A stretch of DNA of 64,000 nt from NCBI GenBank assembly GCA_016744695.1, contig JADGDV010000013.1, positions 1-64,000 on the forward strand, written 5' to 3'. Below are positions 28,775 through 40,391 of this stretch, piece after piece. Under the pieces are notes generated by a model. That model ran no database searches, was not told where the DNA came from, and saw only the letters and a program-made list of their open reading frames with translations. The stretch's first letter is position 1. Every line of letters starts with the position of its first letter. Both the position numbers and the translations under genes were made by a program. Source of the stretch: Hahellaceae bacterium (GTDB taxonomy: Bacteria > Pseudomonadota > Gammaproteobacteria > Pseudomonadales > Oleiphilaceae).

Positions 28775-29434
28775 CTACATAAAACCATTAGTCGCTAAAA
28801 AAGACAGGTTGATTTTCGAACCTTGAGGCGAGTCAGTTGAATCTTGGCACGACAAAAGCCGCTCCAAGTAGCGTGCAACTAAATCTACCTCCAAATGTAC
28901 TTTACATCCCTGTTTATAACTTTCAATAACGGTTTCTGCCGCCGTATGAGGAACCACATTCAATACGAACTGATTTTTTTCAACCGAGTTTACAGTTAAG
29001 CTTACGCCATCAACCGTTATTGAACCTTTTTCAGCAATATACTTAGCCAATGCCTCTGGCGCCTGAATAACAAAACGTATTGAACGTCCATCATCATATC
29101 GCTCAAGTACAACACCCACGCCATCAACATGACCACTCACCATATGCCCGCCAAGACGCGTATTGAGCGTAAGGGCTTTTTCAAGATTTACCCGCGAACC
29201 CACACTGTAATCAGTCATTCGGGTATGAGCCATAGTTTCATTGGAAACATCAGCCCAAAAACCATGAGACTCTAGATTAGTCACCGTTAAACAAACACCA
29301 TTTACAGCGATGCTATCACCGAGCTTTACATCTGAGTAATCAAGCTGCTCTGATGTAATGAACAGTCGACTATCTCCACCTTGTGAACGAATAATGCCAA
29401 TTTGGCCTACTGCTTCAATAATACCGGTAAACAT
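28775..29434 (-). CDS. ribE: Riboflavin synthase, alpha subunit
   Basis: A 219-aa enzyme that dismutates two lumazine molecules into riboflavin. Two homologous lumazine-binding domains are visible: MFTGIIEAVGQIGI...GDSIAVNGVCLTV and ARLGGHMVSGHVDGVG...KGSITVDGVSLTV. It starts 5 bp after ribD. Some annotations name this gene ribC. Length is normal. Confidence 0.97.
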   Translation of the reverse strand: MFTGIIEAVGQIGIIRSQGGDSRLFITSEQLDYSDVKLGDSIAVNGVCLTVTNLESHGFWADVSNETMAHTRMTDYSVGSRVNLEKALTLNTRLGGHMVSGHVDGVGVVLERYDDGRSIRFVIQAPEALAKYIAEKGSITVDGVSLTVNSVEKNQFVLNVVPHTAAETVIESYKQGCKVHLEVDLVARYLERLLSCQDSTDSPQGSKINLSFLATNGFM

Positions 29435-29439
29435 CTACG

Positions 29440-30600
29440 CTACCCTCGTGGCCTTAGTGACGACTCTAATTGATAAATTAAACGAATATCATCACCAATC
29501 ACTCTAATATCACTTACTTTCATCGGTATTTGCTGTGCCATGGTATCGAATGGCAAACCTAATAATGGGCGAGCATTACTCCCCAACAGCTTTGGAGCCA
29601 TGTAAACCCACAGCTCATCTACCAACTCCTGAGAGACAAACGCACCAGCCAGCGTAGCACCAGCTTCGACTAAAACTTCATTACACCCTTGTGCAGCCAG
29701 CCAGCTTAACAGTAATTTAAGATCAACACGCCCACTCGCTACAAAACCAGCGCTTGAAGGAAATGACTTAAATTCAACACGATCAAGCTTTATTTCCGAC
29801 TCATCAAGAGCCTTGTTACTCGCCATTGCAATGATCGTCTTACCGGGCAACTGCAATAGCTTTGAATCTAGTGATATATCACCATCAGAATCAACAACAA
29901 CACGCAGCGGTTGTTGCTCTGCCAAACCAAACTCTTCACTCCTTACCGTTAAAGAGGGGTTGTCATAATTAACCGTGCCTGAGCCTGTCACAATAGCTGA
30001 GCTTCGCGCCCTTAGACGCTGAACATCTTGTCGAGCAGCGCCGCCTGTAATCCACTGACTTTCGCCCGATGCCATCGCTGTTCGACCATCAACACTCATG
30101 GCCAGTTTGACTCTAACTAACGGATAACCAGTTCGCATCCGCTTAATAAAACCTGGATTAATCGCTTCGGCTTCTGCCTGAAGCACGCCACACTCGACGT
30201 TTATTCCTGCATCCCGAAGAGTCTGAAAACCATTACCGGCCACTAAAGGATTAGGGTCCTGCATTGCTGCAACAACTCTTTTAACTTTAGCTGCAATAAG
30301 CGCATCAACGCAGGGCGGGGTTTTGCCCGTGTGACTACAAGGCTCCAGTGTCACATAAGCAGTCGCGCCTTCTGCGAGAGAACCCGCATCACGAAGCGCA
30401 TTCACTTCAGCGTGACCTTCGCCCGCCTTTACATGCCACCCACGCCCAACAACCAAACCTTCATCAGATGATTCATTGCTAACAATGACACAACCAACAC
30501 GAGGGTTAGGGTCTGTAGTATAAAGCCCTTTATATGCCAGCTTTATCGCTTCAGCCATATAGCGCTGATCTTGAGATGCAAAGGTTAAACTATTAGTCAT
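29440..30600 (-). CDS. ribD: Bifunctional riboflavin deaminase / reductase RibD
   Basis: A 386-aa enzyme for the second and third steps from GTP in riboflavin synthesis. The N-terminal cytidine-deaminase-type zinc domain has GHAEVNAL and [11 protein letters not shown]. The C-terminal reductase domain has [14 protein letters not shown] and [15 protein letters not shown]. Its first codons overlap the end of nrdR by 8 bp, indicating translational coupling. It precedes ribE. Confidence 0.97.
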   Translation of the reverse strand: MTNSLTFASQDQRYMAEAIKLAYKGLYTTDPNPRVGCVIVSNESSDEGLVVGRGWHVKAGEGHAEVNALRDAGSLAEGATAYVTLEPCSHTGKTPPCVDALIAAKVKRVVAAMQDPNPLVAGNGFQTLRDAGINVECGVLQAEAEAINPGFIKRMRTGYPLVRVKLAMSVDGRTAMASGESQWITGGAARQDVQRLRARSSAIVTGSGTVNYDNPSLTVRSEEFGLAEQQPLRVVVDSDGDISLDSKLLQLPGKTIIAMASNKALDESEIKLDRVEFKSFPSSAGFVASGRVDLKLLLSWLAAQGCNEVLVEAGATLAGAFVSQELVDELWVYMAPKLLGSNARPLLGLPFDTMAQQIPMKVSDIRVIGDDIRLIYQLESSLRPRG

Positions 30601-31057
30601 CCTGTCCCGGTCTTGTTAAGCGGTCAATCTCTTCCTTGAATTCATTAATATCCTGAAAGCTACGATAAACTGAAGCAAAACGAACATAGGCTACTTCATC
30701 CAACTTTTGCAGTTCAGTCATAACTTCTTCACCCAGGATTCGCGATTTTAGCTCACGTTCACCTGTGGCCCGAAGACGGTGCTTGATGCGATTAATAGAC
30801 TGCTCTATTTCTTCCGTGCTGACAGGGCGCTTTTCAAGTGCTTTGGAGATACCGGCAATGAGTTTTTCTTCATCAAAAGGCTGTCGAGTTCCATCATGCT
30901 TTACAATTTTAGGCATGACTAATTCAGCAGATTCATACGTCGTAAAACGCTCCCTGCAAGACAAGCATTCACGACGACGCCTAACCTGGCCGCCACCGGC
31001 GACCAGTCGGGAATCAATTACTTTTGTATCTTCAGCACTACAAAATGGACAATGCAT
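30593..31057 (-). CDS. nrdR: Transcriptional repressor NrdR
   Basis: A 154-aa repressor of ribonucleotide reductase genes. The N-terminal zinc ribbon begins MHCPFC and closes with [12 protein letters not shown]; the ATP-cone follows ([22 protein letters not shown], about residues 49-70). It binds NrdR boxes upstream of nrd genes, none of which are in this window. It lies between glyA and ribD, the standard place, and overlaps ribD by 8 bp. Confidence 0.97.
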   Translation of the reverse strand: MHCPFCSAEDTKVIDSRLVAGGGQVRRRRECLSCRERFTTYESAELVMPKIVKHDGTRQPFDEEKLIAGISKALEKRPVSTEEIEQSINRIKHRLRATGERELKSRILGEEVMTELQKLDEVAYVRFASVYRSFQDINEFKEEIDRLTRPGQDD

Positions 31058-31098
31058 TATTGCACCCTGTGAAGAGAAAGATCGTCAGCAACGACTAG

Positions 31099-32355
31099 TT
31101 AGTTAGCATAAACCGGAAAATTTGCACAAAGCGAGGTTACTTTTTCTTTTACGCTGGCAATAACATCTTCATTGTTAATGTCATCCAGAATGTCGCAAAT
31201 CCACTCTGTTAACTCACGCACTTCAGTTTCTTTAAAGCCACGACGAGTCACTGCCGGCGTACCAATACGTAAGCCACTGGTAACAAAAGGAGATCTTGGG
31301 TCATTAGGCACGGCATTTTTGTTAACCGTAATATTAGCGCGACCTAATGCGGCATCAGCATCTTTACCCGTAATATCCTTTTTGATCAGATCAACAAGGA
31401 ATAAATGGTCATCGGTTCCGTTAGATACGATATCAACACCACGCTCAATAAATACCGCAGCCATTGCTTTAGCATTATCTGCAACCTGCTGCTGATACAC
31501 TTTAAACTCTTCAGTCATTGCTTCTTTAAAGCAAATAGCTTTAGCAGCAATAACATGCATTAAAGGACCACCCTGACTTTCAGGAAAAACAGCAAAGTTT
31601 AATTTCTTTTCTAGCGCTTCATCGGCTCTAGCCAGAATCAAACCGCCACGTGGTCCACCCAATGTTTTATGAGTAGTGGTAGTAGTAACATCAGCGATAT
31701 TAACTGGACTTGGGTAAACACCCGCAGCAATTAAGCCTGCAACGTGCGCCATATCAACAAATAAGTAAGCGCCCACTTCGTCGGCAATATCACGAAAACG
31801 CTGCCAATCAACAACACGAGAATAAGCAGAGAAACCAGCAACGATCATCTTAGGCTTATGCTCACGCGCTAATTCAGCAACCTGCTCATAGTCAATCTCA
31901 CCTGTTTCAGCATTCAATCCATATTGAATCGCATTATAGATACGACCAGAAAAGCTAACCGATGCACCGTGAGTTAAATGACCACCATGCGCCAAACTCA
32001 TACCTAAAATAGTATCACCAGGCTTACATAAAGCCATGTAAACAGCCGCATTAGCTTGAGAACCAGAGTGAGGTTGAACGTTTGCATAGTCGGCGCCAAA
32101 CAATTCTTTAGCACGATCAATAGCTAGCTGCTCAATAACATCTACATGCTCGCAACCACCATAGTAACGCTTACCAGGATAACCTTCGGCGTACTTGTTT
32201 GTTAAAACAGAACCCTGCGCTTCCATTACTCTAGGGCTGGTATAGTTCTCTGAAGCAATCAGTTCAATATGTTCTTCCTGACGCTTGGCTTCTGCTTCAA
32301 TTGCAGAAAAAACTTCGTCATCAAATCCAGCAATAGTCATATCACGAGTAAACAT
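31099..32355 (-). CDS. glyA: Serine hydroxymethyltransferase GlyA
   Basis: A PLP enzyme of 418 aa that interconverts serine and glycine and charges tetrahydrofolate with one-carbon units. [19 protein letters not shown] and [14 protein letters not shown] (with the PLP Lys) are diagnostic. I chose the ATG at 32355 ([14 protein letters not shown]), with GGGG about 6 bases upstream, matching the E. coli length (417 aa); a TTG four codons upstream is unlikely. It heads the glyA-nrdR-rib cluster and is divergent from ettA. Confidence 0.97.
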   Translation of the reverse strand: MFTRDMTIAGFDDEVFSAIEAEAKRQEEHIELIASENYTSPRVMEAQGSVLTNKYAEGYPGKRYYGGCEHVDVIEQLAIDRAKELFGADYANVQPHSGSQANAAVYMALCKPGDTILGMSLAHGGHLTHGASVSFSGRIYNAIQYGLNAETGEIDYEQVAELAREHKPKMIVAGFSAYSRVVDWQRFRDIADEVGAYLFVDMAHVAGLIAAGVYPSPVNIADVTTTTTHKTLGGPRGGLILARADEALEKKLNFAVFPESQGGPLMHVIAAKAICFKEAMTEEFKVYQQQVADNAKAMAAVFIERGVDIVSNGTDDHLFLVDLIKKDITGKDADAALGRANITVNKNAVPNDPRSPFVTSGLRIGTPAVTRRGFKETEVRELTEWICDILDDINNEDVIASVKEKVTSLCANFPVYAN

Positions 32356-32564
32356 CTGTCGCCCCAACCCTTATTTTCTAAAAAACTTAATGGATAGAAC
32401 CCCGCAGAAAGCGAGACCCAATAAAAAGGCGATATTTTAACCTAAACTTCGTCATACATCACTAAGCAGCATCGATTTATTGCCATTCATTCAATTATCA
32501 GCTAGTTTTTGCACCCACTTACTCATTTTTGCTTACATTTTTAAAACAAACAGGATTCAACTCA

Positions 32565-34226
32565 ATGGCTCAATACGTATACAGCATGAATAGGGTGGGA
32601 AAGGTTGTCCCCCCGAAAAGAGAAATCCTCAAAGATATTTCACTATCCTTTTTCCCTGGCGCTAAAATTGGTGTTTTAGGCCTCAACGGTTCAGGTAAGT
32701 CCACACTATTACGCATTATGGCCGGTGTAGATACCGATTTTCACGGCGAAGCACGACCACAGCCAGGCATCAACATTGGCTATCTCCCCCAAGAACCTGA
32801 GCTCGATGAAACCAAAGATGTACGAGGCAATATCGAAGAGGGCGTAAAAGCCGTTAAAGATGCCCTAGTTCGTATTGAAGAAGTCTATGCCGCTTACGCA
32901 GAACCAGATGCCGATTTTGATGCTTTAGCTGCTGAACAAGGTAAACTTGAAGCTATTATTCAGGCGTCTGACGGGCATAATCTTGAACGCACCCTAGAAG
33001 TCGCTGCAGATGCGTTGAGACTCCCCCCATGGGATGCTGACGTAAGTAATTTATCAGGCGGAGAAAAACGTCGAGTGGCACTTTGCCGCCTATTACTCTC
33101 AAAGCCCGATATGCTATTACTCGACGAACCCACCAACCATCTTGATGCAGAAAGTGTGGCTTGGCTTGAGCGCTTCCTCCATGATTATACTGGCACCGTT
33201 GTAGCCATCACTCACGATAGATATTTCCTTGATAACGTTGCGGGCTGGATACTGGAGCTCGACAGAGGCTATGGCATTCCACATGAAGGCAATTACTCGC
33301 AATGGCTAGAAGCTAAAGATCAGCGACTAGATCAACAAAATAAACAAGAAGCAGCCCATCAGAAAGCTATAAAATCTGAGCTTGAATGGGTGCGAAGTGG
33401 CACTAAAGGACGTCATACCAAGAGCAAAGCACGCCTACAACGTTTTGAAGATCTAAATTCTCAGGAATTTCAGAAGCGTAACGAGACCATGGAGATTTAT
33501 ATCCCACCAGGGCCTCGTTTGGGCGACCTAGTAATAGAAGCCAATAACATAGAAAAAAGCTTTGGTGATAAACTCTTGTTTAAAGACCTTACCTTCAAAA
33601 TACCTCCCGGCAGTATTGTGGGCGTTATTGGTGGTAACGGCGCAGGTAAATCGACACTCTTCAAAATGGTTGCAGGACTTGAATCACCCGAGCATGGCGA
33701 TATAAAAATCGGTGAAACGGTGGAAGTTGCCTATGTTGACCAAACCAGAAACCTTGAAAGCGATAATACCGTTTGGGAAGAACTCAGTGGTGGGCAAGAT
33801 ATATTGCAAATTGGTAATTACCAAACACAATCTAGAGCGTATGTTAGCCGTTTTAATTTCAGAGGCACCGACCAGCAAAAACGTGTAGGAGATCTTTCTG
33901 GAGGTGAACGAAATCGCCTACACCTAGCTAAACTACTAAAGCAGGGAGCCAACCTTCTACTGCTCGATGAACCAACCAACGACCTTGATGTAGAAACCCT
34001 GAGAGCACTGGAAGAAGCTATTTTGGCATTTCCTGGCTGCGCCATTGTTATCTCTCACGATCGATGGTTCCTTGACCGAATTGCCACCCACATTCTAGCG
34101 TTTGAAGGTGATAGCGAAGTGGTCTGGCATGAAGGCAATTTCTCTGATTATGATGAAGACCTTAAAAAACGCAAAGGGGAGTCAGCACGAACGCCTAAGC
34201 GAATGAAATATAGGAAATTAGCTTAA
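32565..34226 (+). CDS. ettA: Energy-dependent translational throttle protein EttA (ABC-F)
   Basis: A 553-aa ABC-F ATPase that binds the ribosomal E site and gates entry to elongation according to energy charge. Two nucleotide-binding domains are visible: Walker A GLNGSGKST with LSGGEKRRVALCRLLL, and GGNGAGKST with LSGGERNRLHLAKLL. Both have the LLLDEPTN Walker B. The arm and linker regions lie between. I chose the ATG at 32565 (MAQYVYSMNRVGKVVPPKR), identical in pattern to E. coli EttA (555 aa), with an AGGA ribosome binding site. The gene is monocistronic-looking. Confidence 0.96.
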   Translation: MAQYVYSMNRVGKVVPPKREILKDISLSFFPGAKIGVLGLNGSGKSTLLRIMAGVDTDFHGEARPQPGINIGYLPQEPELDETKDVRGNIEEGVKAVKDALVRIEEVYAAYAEPDADFDALAAEQGKLEAIIQASDGHNLERTLEVAADALRLPPWDADVSNLSGGEKRRVALCRLLLSKPDMLLLDEPTNHLDAESVAWLERFLHDYTGTVVAITHDRYFLDNVAGWILELDRGYGIPHEGNYSQWLEAKDQRLDQQNKQEAAHQKAIKSELEWVRSGTKGRHTKSKARLQRFEDLNSQEFQKRNETMEIYIPPGPRLGDLVIEANNIEKSFGDKLLFKDLTFKIPPGSIVGVIGGNGAGKSTLFKMVAGLESPEHGDIKIGETVEVAYVDQTRNLESDNTVWEELSGGQDILQIGNYQTQSRAYVSRFNFRGTDQQKRVGDLSGGERNRLHLAKLLKQGANLLLLDEPTNDLDVETLRALEEAILAFPGCAIVISHDRWFLDRIATHILAFEGDSEVVWHEGNFSDYDEDLKKRKGESARTPKRMKYRKLA

Positions 34227-34233
34227 GTTTTAA

Positions 34234-34266
34234 CCTGTGATAGTGCGAAGACTGCATTATCACAGG
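34234..34266 (+). other. Stem-loop after ettA
   Basis: A 9-bp perfect arm (CCTGTGATA / TATCACAGG) continues through one G-T wobble into TGC/GCA, giving a 13-pair stem with a 7-base loop. It starts 7 bp after the ettA stop. No T-run follows, so it may protect the 3' end or stall polymerase rather than act as a classic intrinsic terminator. Confidence 0.55.
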
Positions 34267-34352
34267 GCGCTCCAATATCGTTTATACCTAGCCATCCCCC
34301 AAATAAAAGCTATAGTTAACGTAAGCATTAAAATCATTCGTTAGGGGGAACT

Positions 34353-34748
34353 GTGAGCCATAACAATACAACCGAAGACAAGCGTCACTTTAGTCGCATA
34401 TTATTTGATGCTTCTTGCACCCTTATTCAAAACAATAAAGAGTGGAAGACAGAGCTACTTGATATTTCGCTACGCGGAATCTTGGTAAAACGCCCTGACG
34501 ACCTAGACGCTGATTTTAATAAACCTTTCGAAGCCGTCATTTCATTATCTGAAGCAGGCGACTCAATTATTATGTCAATTAAACTGATGCACAAAGAGGC
34601 TAATCACTTAGGCTTTGAGTGTGAATATATTGATATTGATAGCATCACCCATCTCAAGCGTTTAGTAGAGCTCAATTTGGGTGATCATGACCTTCTAAAC
34701 AGAGAGTTAAGCGCATTAACGATTTATCATCTCGAACCAGAGAGTTAA
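34353..34748 (+). CDS. PilZ-domain protein (probable c-di-GMP receptor)
   Basis: A 131-aa single-domain cytoplasmic protein. The c-di-GMP motifs are complete: RxxxR as RHFSR (residues 11-15) and DxSxxG as DISLRG (37-42). This sets it apart from the type IV pilus protein PilZ itself, which lacks them. Translation starts at GTG with a very strong TAGGGGGA ribosome binding site. It stands alone between ettA and radA (convergent), so its target cannot be deduced from context; pilus, flagellar or exopolysaccharide control are typical of the family. Confidence 0.88.
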   Translation: MSHNNTTEDKRHFSRILFDASCTLIQNNKEWKTELLDISLRGILVKRPDDLDADFNKPFEAVISLSEAGDSIIMSIKLMHKEANHLGFECEYIDIDSITHLKRLVELNLGDHDLLNRELSALTIYHLEPES

Positions 34749-34789
34749 CTCACCGCTCTTTTGTAGCCGTGATTCCCTGCGCCTTAAAT

Positions 34790-36154
34790 TCAGGTAATAA
34801 TATTCAAAGCCTCAGACAATTTATTTACAACAATAATTTCCATTCCATCAATTGATTTCTTAGGCGCATTGGCTTTGGGCACAATAGCCTTTTTGAAGCC
34901 ATGCTTTGCCGCTTCATAAACTCGCTCCTGACCACTAGGCACAGGACGAATTTCTCCCGAAAGACCGACCTCTCCAAAAATGACCATATCCTGAGGCAAG
35001 CAAATATCCCTAAAGCTTGAGACAACCGCTAACAGCGTAGCTAAATCGGCACTTGTTTCACTGACTCTAACACCACCTACCACATTAACGAATACATCCT
35101 GGTCGCCACAATGCAAGTTACCGTGGCGATGCAATACAGCCAAAAGCATTGCCAAACGGTTCTGGTCCAAACCAATCGCGACCCGCTTAGGGTAATCCAT
35201 TTGGCTATCATCAACCAAGGCTTGTAGCTCGATTAAAAGCGGGCGAGTTCCTTCCCAAATAACGGTCACACAACTTCCTGGCATCGGCTCTTCTGAACGA
35301 TTCAAAAAAATAGCACTCGGGTTAGTTACTTCTTTCAAACCGGTTTCAAGCATAGCAAACACACCTAGCTCGTTAACCGCACCAAACCGATTTTTAATAC
35401 CACGCAAGGTACGAAAACGGCTATCGTTAGACCCTTCAAGCATGATTGAGCAATCAATCATGTGCTCCAACACCTTAGGACCAGCCAAAGAACCATCTTT
35501 AGTTACATGTCCAACCAAAAGAAGTACCATCCCCGTCTGCTTAGCATAACGAGTCAACATAGCAGCACTCTCTCGAACCTGAGAAACACTTCCTGGAGAA
35601 GATTCAATTCCCTCCATATGCACCACCTGAATACTGTCTACCACCAAAACCTTAGGCTGAATTTTATCCGCAGCGGCAATTATCGATTCAACATTCGTTT
35701 CAGAAAGCATTTGTAGATTATTAGTTTTAACCCCTAAACGCGTGGCTCTCATGGCAACCTGCTGCAAAGATTCTTCACCGGTTATATAAAGAGCGGGCAT
35801 TGCACCAGCCAAATAACACATTGTTTGAAGCAGCAGCGTGCTTTTCCCCGCGCCAGGGCTTCCCCCAACAAGGATTGCAGAGCCTGGAACCAGCCCTCCA
35901 CCTAACACTCGGTCAAATTCACCTATACCGGAAGTAAAACGGGTCTGATCTTGTAAGTCGATAGAATCCAAAGATTGTATTTCGGATAATTTCCCCGCAT
36001 AACCATCAAAGCGAGCGCCTTTGGAGGGAGCTGTCTTTCCGACTCTAAACTCACTGATCGTATTCCACTCTTTACATTCAGCGCACTGCCCTTGCCATTT
36101 ACCGTACTCGCTTCCGCAATCCGTACATACATAAGCGGTCTTTACTTTTGCCAT
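34790..36154 (-). CDS. radA: DNA repair protein RadA (Sms)
   Basis: A 454-aa RecA-like branch-migration ATPase used in recombinational repair. The N-terminal C4 zinc finger is CTDCGSEYGKWQGQCAEC (residues 10-27). Walker A is GGSPGAGKSTLLLQ, the RadA hallmark KNRFG occurs in KNRFGAVNELGVF, and a Lon-protease-like C-terminal domain follows (GGVRVSETSADLATLLAV). It is convergent with the PilZ gene and divergent from metY. Length is normal. Confidence 0.97.
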   Translation of the reverse strand: MAKVKTAYVCTDCGSEYGKWQGQCAECKEWNTISEFRVGKTAPSKGARFDGYAGKLSEIQSLDSIDLQDQTRFTSGIGEFDRVLGGGLVPGSAILVGGSPGAGKSTLLLQTMCYLAGAMPALYITGEESLQQVAMRATRLGVKTNNLQMLSETNVESIIAAADKIQPKVLVVDSIQVVHMEGIESSPGSVSQVRESAAMLTRYAKQTGMVLLLVGHVTKDGSLAGPKVLEHMIDCSIMLEGSNDSRFRTLRGIKNRFGAVNELGVFAMLETGLKEVTNPSAIFLNRSEEPMPGSCVTVIWEGTRPLLIELQALVDDSQMDYPKRVAIGLDQNRLAMLLAVLHRHGNLHCGDQDVFVNVVGGVRVSETSADLATLLAVVSSFRDICLPQDMVIFGEVGLSGEIRPVPSGQERVYEAAKHGFKKAIVPKANAPKKSIDGMEIIVVNKLSEALNIIT

Positions 36155-36314
36155 AACAATTCCACGTTTTATCGAACCACCAATTGCACCAAAATGGCTC
36201 GATTATTATTTCTATTTTCTGGTACTCTTTCACTATCTGCCGTAAAGAGCAAAATGCTTTAGTCATATAATAACAACAACCCTTTCACTGAATAGTATAG
36301 GAGTTTTACCCTCT

Positions 36315-37592
36315 ATGAAACTAGAAACACTGGCTATCCATGCAGGTTATACCCCAGACCCAACCACCAAAGCTGTTGCCGTCCCTTTATTTCAAACAAC
36401 CTCTTATGCTTTTGACAACACCCAGCATGGCGCAGACCTGTTTGACTTAAAAGTTCCGGGTAATATTTACAGTCGCATAATGAACCCAACTAATGACGTT
36501 CTCGAACAACGACTAACACAGATGGAAGGTGGTATTGGAGCCTTGTCGATGGCATCGGGTATGGCGGCAATCACCGCGTCTATTCAGGCTATTTGTGAGG
36601 TAGGCGAAAACATTATTAGTGTTAGCCAACTCTACGGCGGCACATACAACTTATTTGCCCACACGTTCCCTAAGCAAGGGATTGAGGTTCGATTTGCAGA
36701 CGGTGATAACCCTGCTTCTTTCGCGAGTTTAATTGATTCAAAAACAAAAGCTATTTTTTGCGAATCTATTGGTAACCCTTTAGGTAATATTATTGATATC
36801 AAGGCACTTGCAGATGTTGCGCATCAGCATGGTGTACCTCTGATTGTAGATAATACCGTTGCCACTCCGGTTCTTTGCAGACCCTTTGAGCACGGTGCAG
36901 ATATTATTGTTCACTCATTAACAAAATACATCGGCGGACACGGAACGACTATTGGCGGTATTATTGTTGATTCAGGTAAGTTCCCTTGGGCTGAGCATAA
37001 AGAACGCTTTGCTGTGATGAATGAACCGGATCCTTCTTATCATGGAGTAGTCTATTCAGAAGCGCTTGGAGACGCAGCCTACATTGGTCGCTGTCGTGTT
37101 GTTCCACTAAGAAACATGGGAGCGGCACTCTCGCCATTCAATGCAATGATGATAATGCAAGGCCTCGAAACACTTTCGCTGCGTATGGAACGACATTGCG
37201 AGAACGCTCAAAAGGTGGCTGAGTTCTTAAACCAAAGAGAAGAAGTTGAATGGGTTAACTATGCAGGGCTCGAAAGTAGTAAATACCATAAACTAGCAAA
37301 AGACTACATGAACGGGACACCATCAAGCATTCTTTCTTTTGGCATTAAAGGCGGAGTTGCAGCAGGCTCTAAATTTATTGATGCGCTAGAATTAGTCGTT
37401 AGATTGGTAAATATTGGCGATGCAAAATCACTAGCCTGTCACCCCGCATCAACCACTCACAGACAGTTAAATGAAGAAGAGTTAAAAAGTGCTGGAGTTT
37501 CTACCGATATGGTAAGGCTTTCGGTTGGTATAGAGCATGTAGACGATATTCTTGAGGATATTACTCAGTCTTTAGAAGCTTCTCAGAGGTAA
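36315..37592 (+). CDS. metY: O-acetylhomoserine sulfhydrylase (MetY type)
   Basis: A 425-aa PLP enzyme of the Cys/Met metabolism family that makes homocysteine (or methionine) directly from O-acetylhomoserine and sulfide. MKLETLAIHAGYTPDPTTKAVAVPLFQTTSYAF is the typical opening, the PLP Lys is in HSLTKYIGGHGT, and SRIMNPTNDVLEQRL is conserved. The longer C-terminal half and the HKERF insertion fit MetY rather than MetB or MetZ. A TATAAT (36266-36271) may be its -10 box, but no good -35 was found. GGAG precedes the ATG. It converges on hemE, with a REP-like pair in between. Confidence 0.93.
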   Translation: MKLETLAIHAGYTPDPTTKAVAVPLFQTTSYAFDNTQHGADLFDLKVPGNIYSRIMNPTNDVLEQRLTQMEGGIGALSMASGMAAITASIQAICEVGENIISVSQLYGGTYNLFAHTFPKQGIEVRFADGDNPASFASLIDSKTKAIFCESIGNPLGNIIDIKALADVAHQHGVPLIVDNTVATPVLCRPFEHGADIIVHSLTKYIGGHGTTIGGIIVDSGKFPWAEHKERFAVMNEPDPSYHGVVYSEALGDAAYIGRCRVVPLRNMGAALSPFNAMMIMQGLETLSLRMERHCENAQKVAEFLNQREEVEWVNYAGLESSKYHKLAKDYMNGTPSSILSFGIKGGVAAGSKFIDALELVVRLVNIGDAKSLACHPASTTHRQLNEEELKSAGVSTDMVRLSVGIEHVDDILEDITQSLEASQR

Positions 37593-37614
37593 AATACCAA
37601 AATGGCACACTCAA

Positions 37615-37694
37615 GTAGGGTGTGCCATGCGCGCCGTTTTTATAATTGGGCACGGGCATTTTAAACATCTTTCGGTGCGCATGGCGCACCCTAC
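37615..37694. repeat. Inverted pair of REP-like palindromes (BIME-like element)
   Basis: Two 22-bp units in opposite orientation, at 37615-37636 (+) and 37673-37694 (-), match at 20 of 22 positions. Each reads GTAG followed by a short hairpin: GGTGCGC, loop CAT, GCGCACC in the second; GGTGTGC, CAT, GCGCGCC in the first, where both changes leave G-T wobble pairs. The 5' GTAG plus palindrome is the layout of REP sequences mobilised by RAYT (TnpA-REP) transposases. A further 9-bp inverted repeat (ATGGCACAC / GTGTGCCAT, 37602-37628) overlaps the first unit. The element fills the gap between the convergent genes metY and hemE. Confidence 0.7.
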
Positions 37695-37701
37695 ATATTA
37701 T

Positions 37702-38766
37702 TTACTGGTGGTACTTCGCACTAAACTCATGTACAGCTTCAACAAATACCTTAGCCCGCTCTGGGTCAACAAATTGATGAATTCCATGCCCAAGGTTAAA
37801 TACGTGCCCAGGGTTCGATCCATAAGCCTTTAAAATACTTTCTACTTCTTTTCTAATGGTCGCAGGTGAAGCATAAAGCACACTTGGATCCATATTACCT
37901 TGCAGAGCAACTCTATCACCCACCTGACTTCTTGCGTGCCCAATTTCCGTCGTCCAATCCAGACCTAGCGCATCTACACCGGTATTAGCCATCTGCTGTA
38001 ACCACTGACCACCACCCTTTGTAAACATAATAACAGGCACTTTTCGTCCGTCATGCTCACGTATTAAACCATCTACAATTTTCTGCATATACTGCAATGA
38101 AAACGTTTGGTAAGCCGCATGACTTAAATTACCACCCCATGTATCAAAAATCTGAACAGCCTGAGCCCCTGCTTTAATTTGCTCATTCAAGTAGTCAATA
38201 ACAGACAACGCTAGTTTATCCAACAACTTATGCATTACTTCAGGCTTGTCATACATCATCGCCTTAACGTGTCTAAAGTCTTTAGACGAGCCACCTTCAA
38301 CCATATACGTTGCTAGCGTCCAAGGACTGCCAGAAAAACCAATTAAAGGCACACGACCATTTAGCTCACGACGTATTGTAGTCACCGCATTTAAAACATA
38401 ATCTAAATCAGAGCTTGTTTTAACCACAGGTAACGCATCAACATCAGCCTCTGTGCGAACAATCTTTTTAAAACGTGGACCTTCACCCGTTTCGAAGTAA
38501 AGCCCCAAACCCATTGCGTCTGGAATAGTCAGAATATCAGAGAATAAAATTGCCGCATCTAAAGGGAAACGTTCAAGAGGTTGAATAGTTACTTCACATG
38601 CAAACTCTGCATTCTTGCATAAGCTTAAAAAATCACCTGCCTTGCTACGTAACGCTCTATATTCAGGCAAATACCGACCAGCCTGACGCATCATCCATAC
38701 AGGCGTTACATCCACAGGCTCTCTTAATAATGCTCTTAGAAAGCGATCATTTTTTAGTTCAGCCAT
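37702..38766 (-). CDS. hemE: Uroporphyrinogen decarboxylase HemE
   Basis: A 354-aa cytosolic enzyme that decarboxylates uroporphyrinogen III to coproporphyrinogen III in haem synthesis. [19 protein letters not shown] near the N-terminus is the substrate-binding loop, and [17 protein letters not shown] and the C-terminal [13 protein letters not shown] are diagnostic. A GAGAGA ribosome binding site and a likely promoter lie directly upstream. The position beside gltBD matches Pseudomonas. Length is normal. Confidence 0.97.
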   Translation of the reverse strand: MAELKNDRFLRALLREPVDVTPVWMMRQAGRYLPEYRALRSKAGDFLSLCKNAEFACEVTIQPLERFPLDAAILFSDILTIPDAMGLGLYFETGEGPRFKKIVRTEADVDALPVVKTSSDLDYVLNAVTTIRRELNGRVPLIGFSGSPWTLATYMVEGGSSKDFRHVKAMMYDKPEVMHKLLDKLALSVIDYLNEQIKAGAQAVQIFDTWGGNLSHAAYQTFSLQYMQKIVDGLIREHDGRKVPVIMFTKGGGQWLQQMANTGVDALGLDWTTEIGHARSQVGDRVALQGNMDPSVLYASPATIRKEVESILKAYGSNPGHVFNLGHGIHQFVDPERAKVFVEAVHEFSAKYHQ

Positions 38767-38812
38767 GCAATTTCTCTCTATAAAAATTATTAAAGGCTGG
38801 ATAATACCCGCC

Positions 38813-38842
38813 TTTAAAGTGAATTCGGTTGTTAAATGTCAA
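38813..38842 (-). promoter_or_regulatory. Probable promoter of hemE
   Basis: On the minus strand there is a perfect -35 TTGACA (38837-38842), an 18-base spacer and -10 TTTAAA (38813-38818, 4 of 6). The leader to the hemE ATG would be about 40 nt. Confidence 0.5.
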
Positions 38843-38857
38843 TAATTAGCAAGATAG

Positions 38858-38881
38858 AAAAAAGCACAGCGATTGCTGTGC
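38858..38881 (-). terminator. Intrinsic terminator of gltBD
   Basis: A perfect 7-bp stem (GCACAGC / GCTGTGC) with a 4-base loop, followed on the minus strand by a run of six T. It lies about 40 bp after the gltD stop codon. Confidence 0.85.
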
Positions 38882-38921
38882 CTTTCTTCTATCTAAAAAC
38901 ATGTAACTTTTCAGTTTTTAT

Positions 38922-40343
<1,422 letters not shown>

Positions 40344-40391
40344 TTAAAAGCCTCTTTAACCTTCACACGCAACTAAATATCGCCGTCTGCC

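Noticed and set aside
36266..36271. TATAAT upstream of metY as a full promoter
   Set aside because: No -35 with a normal spacer could be found; kept only as a remark in the metY entry.
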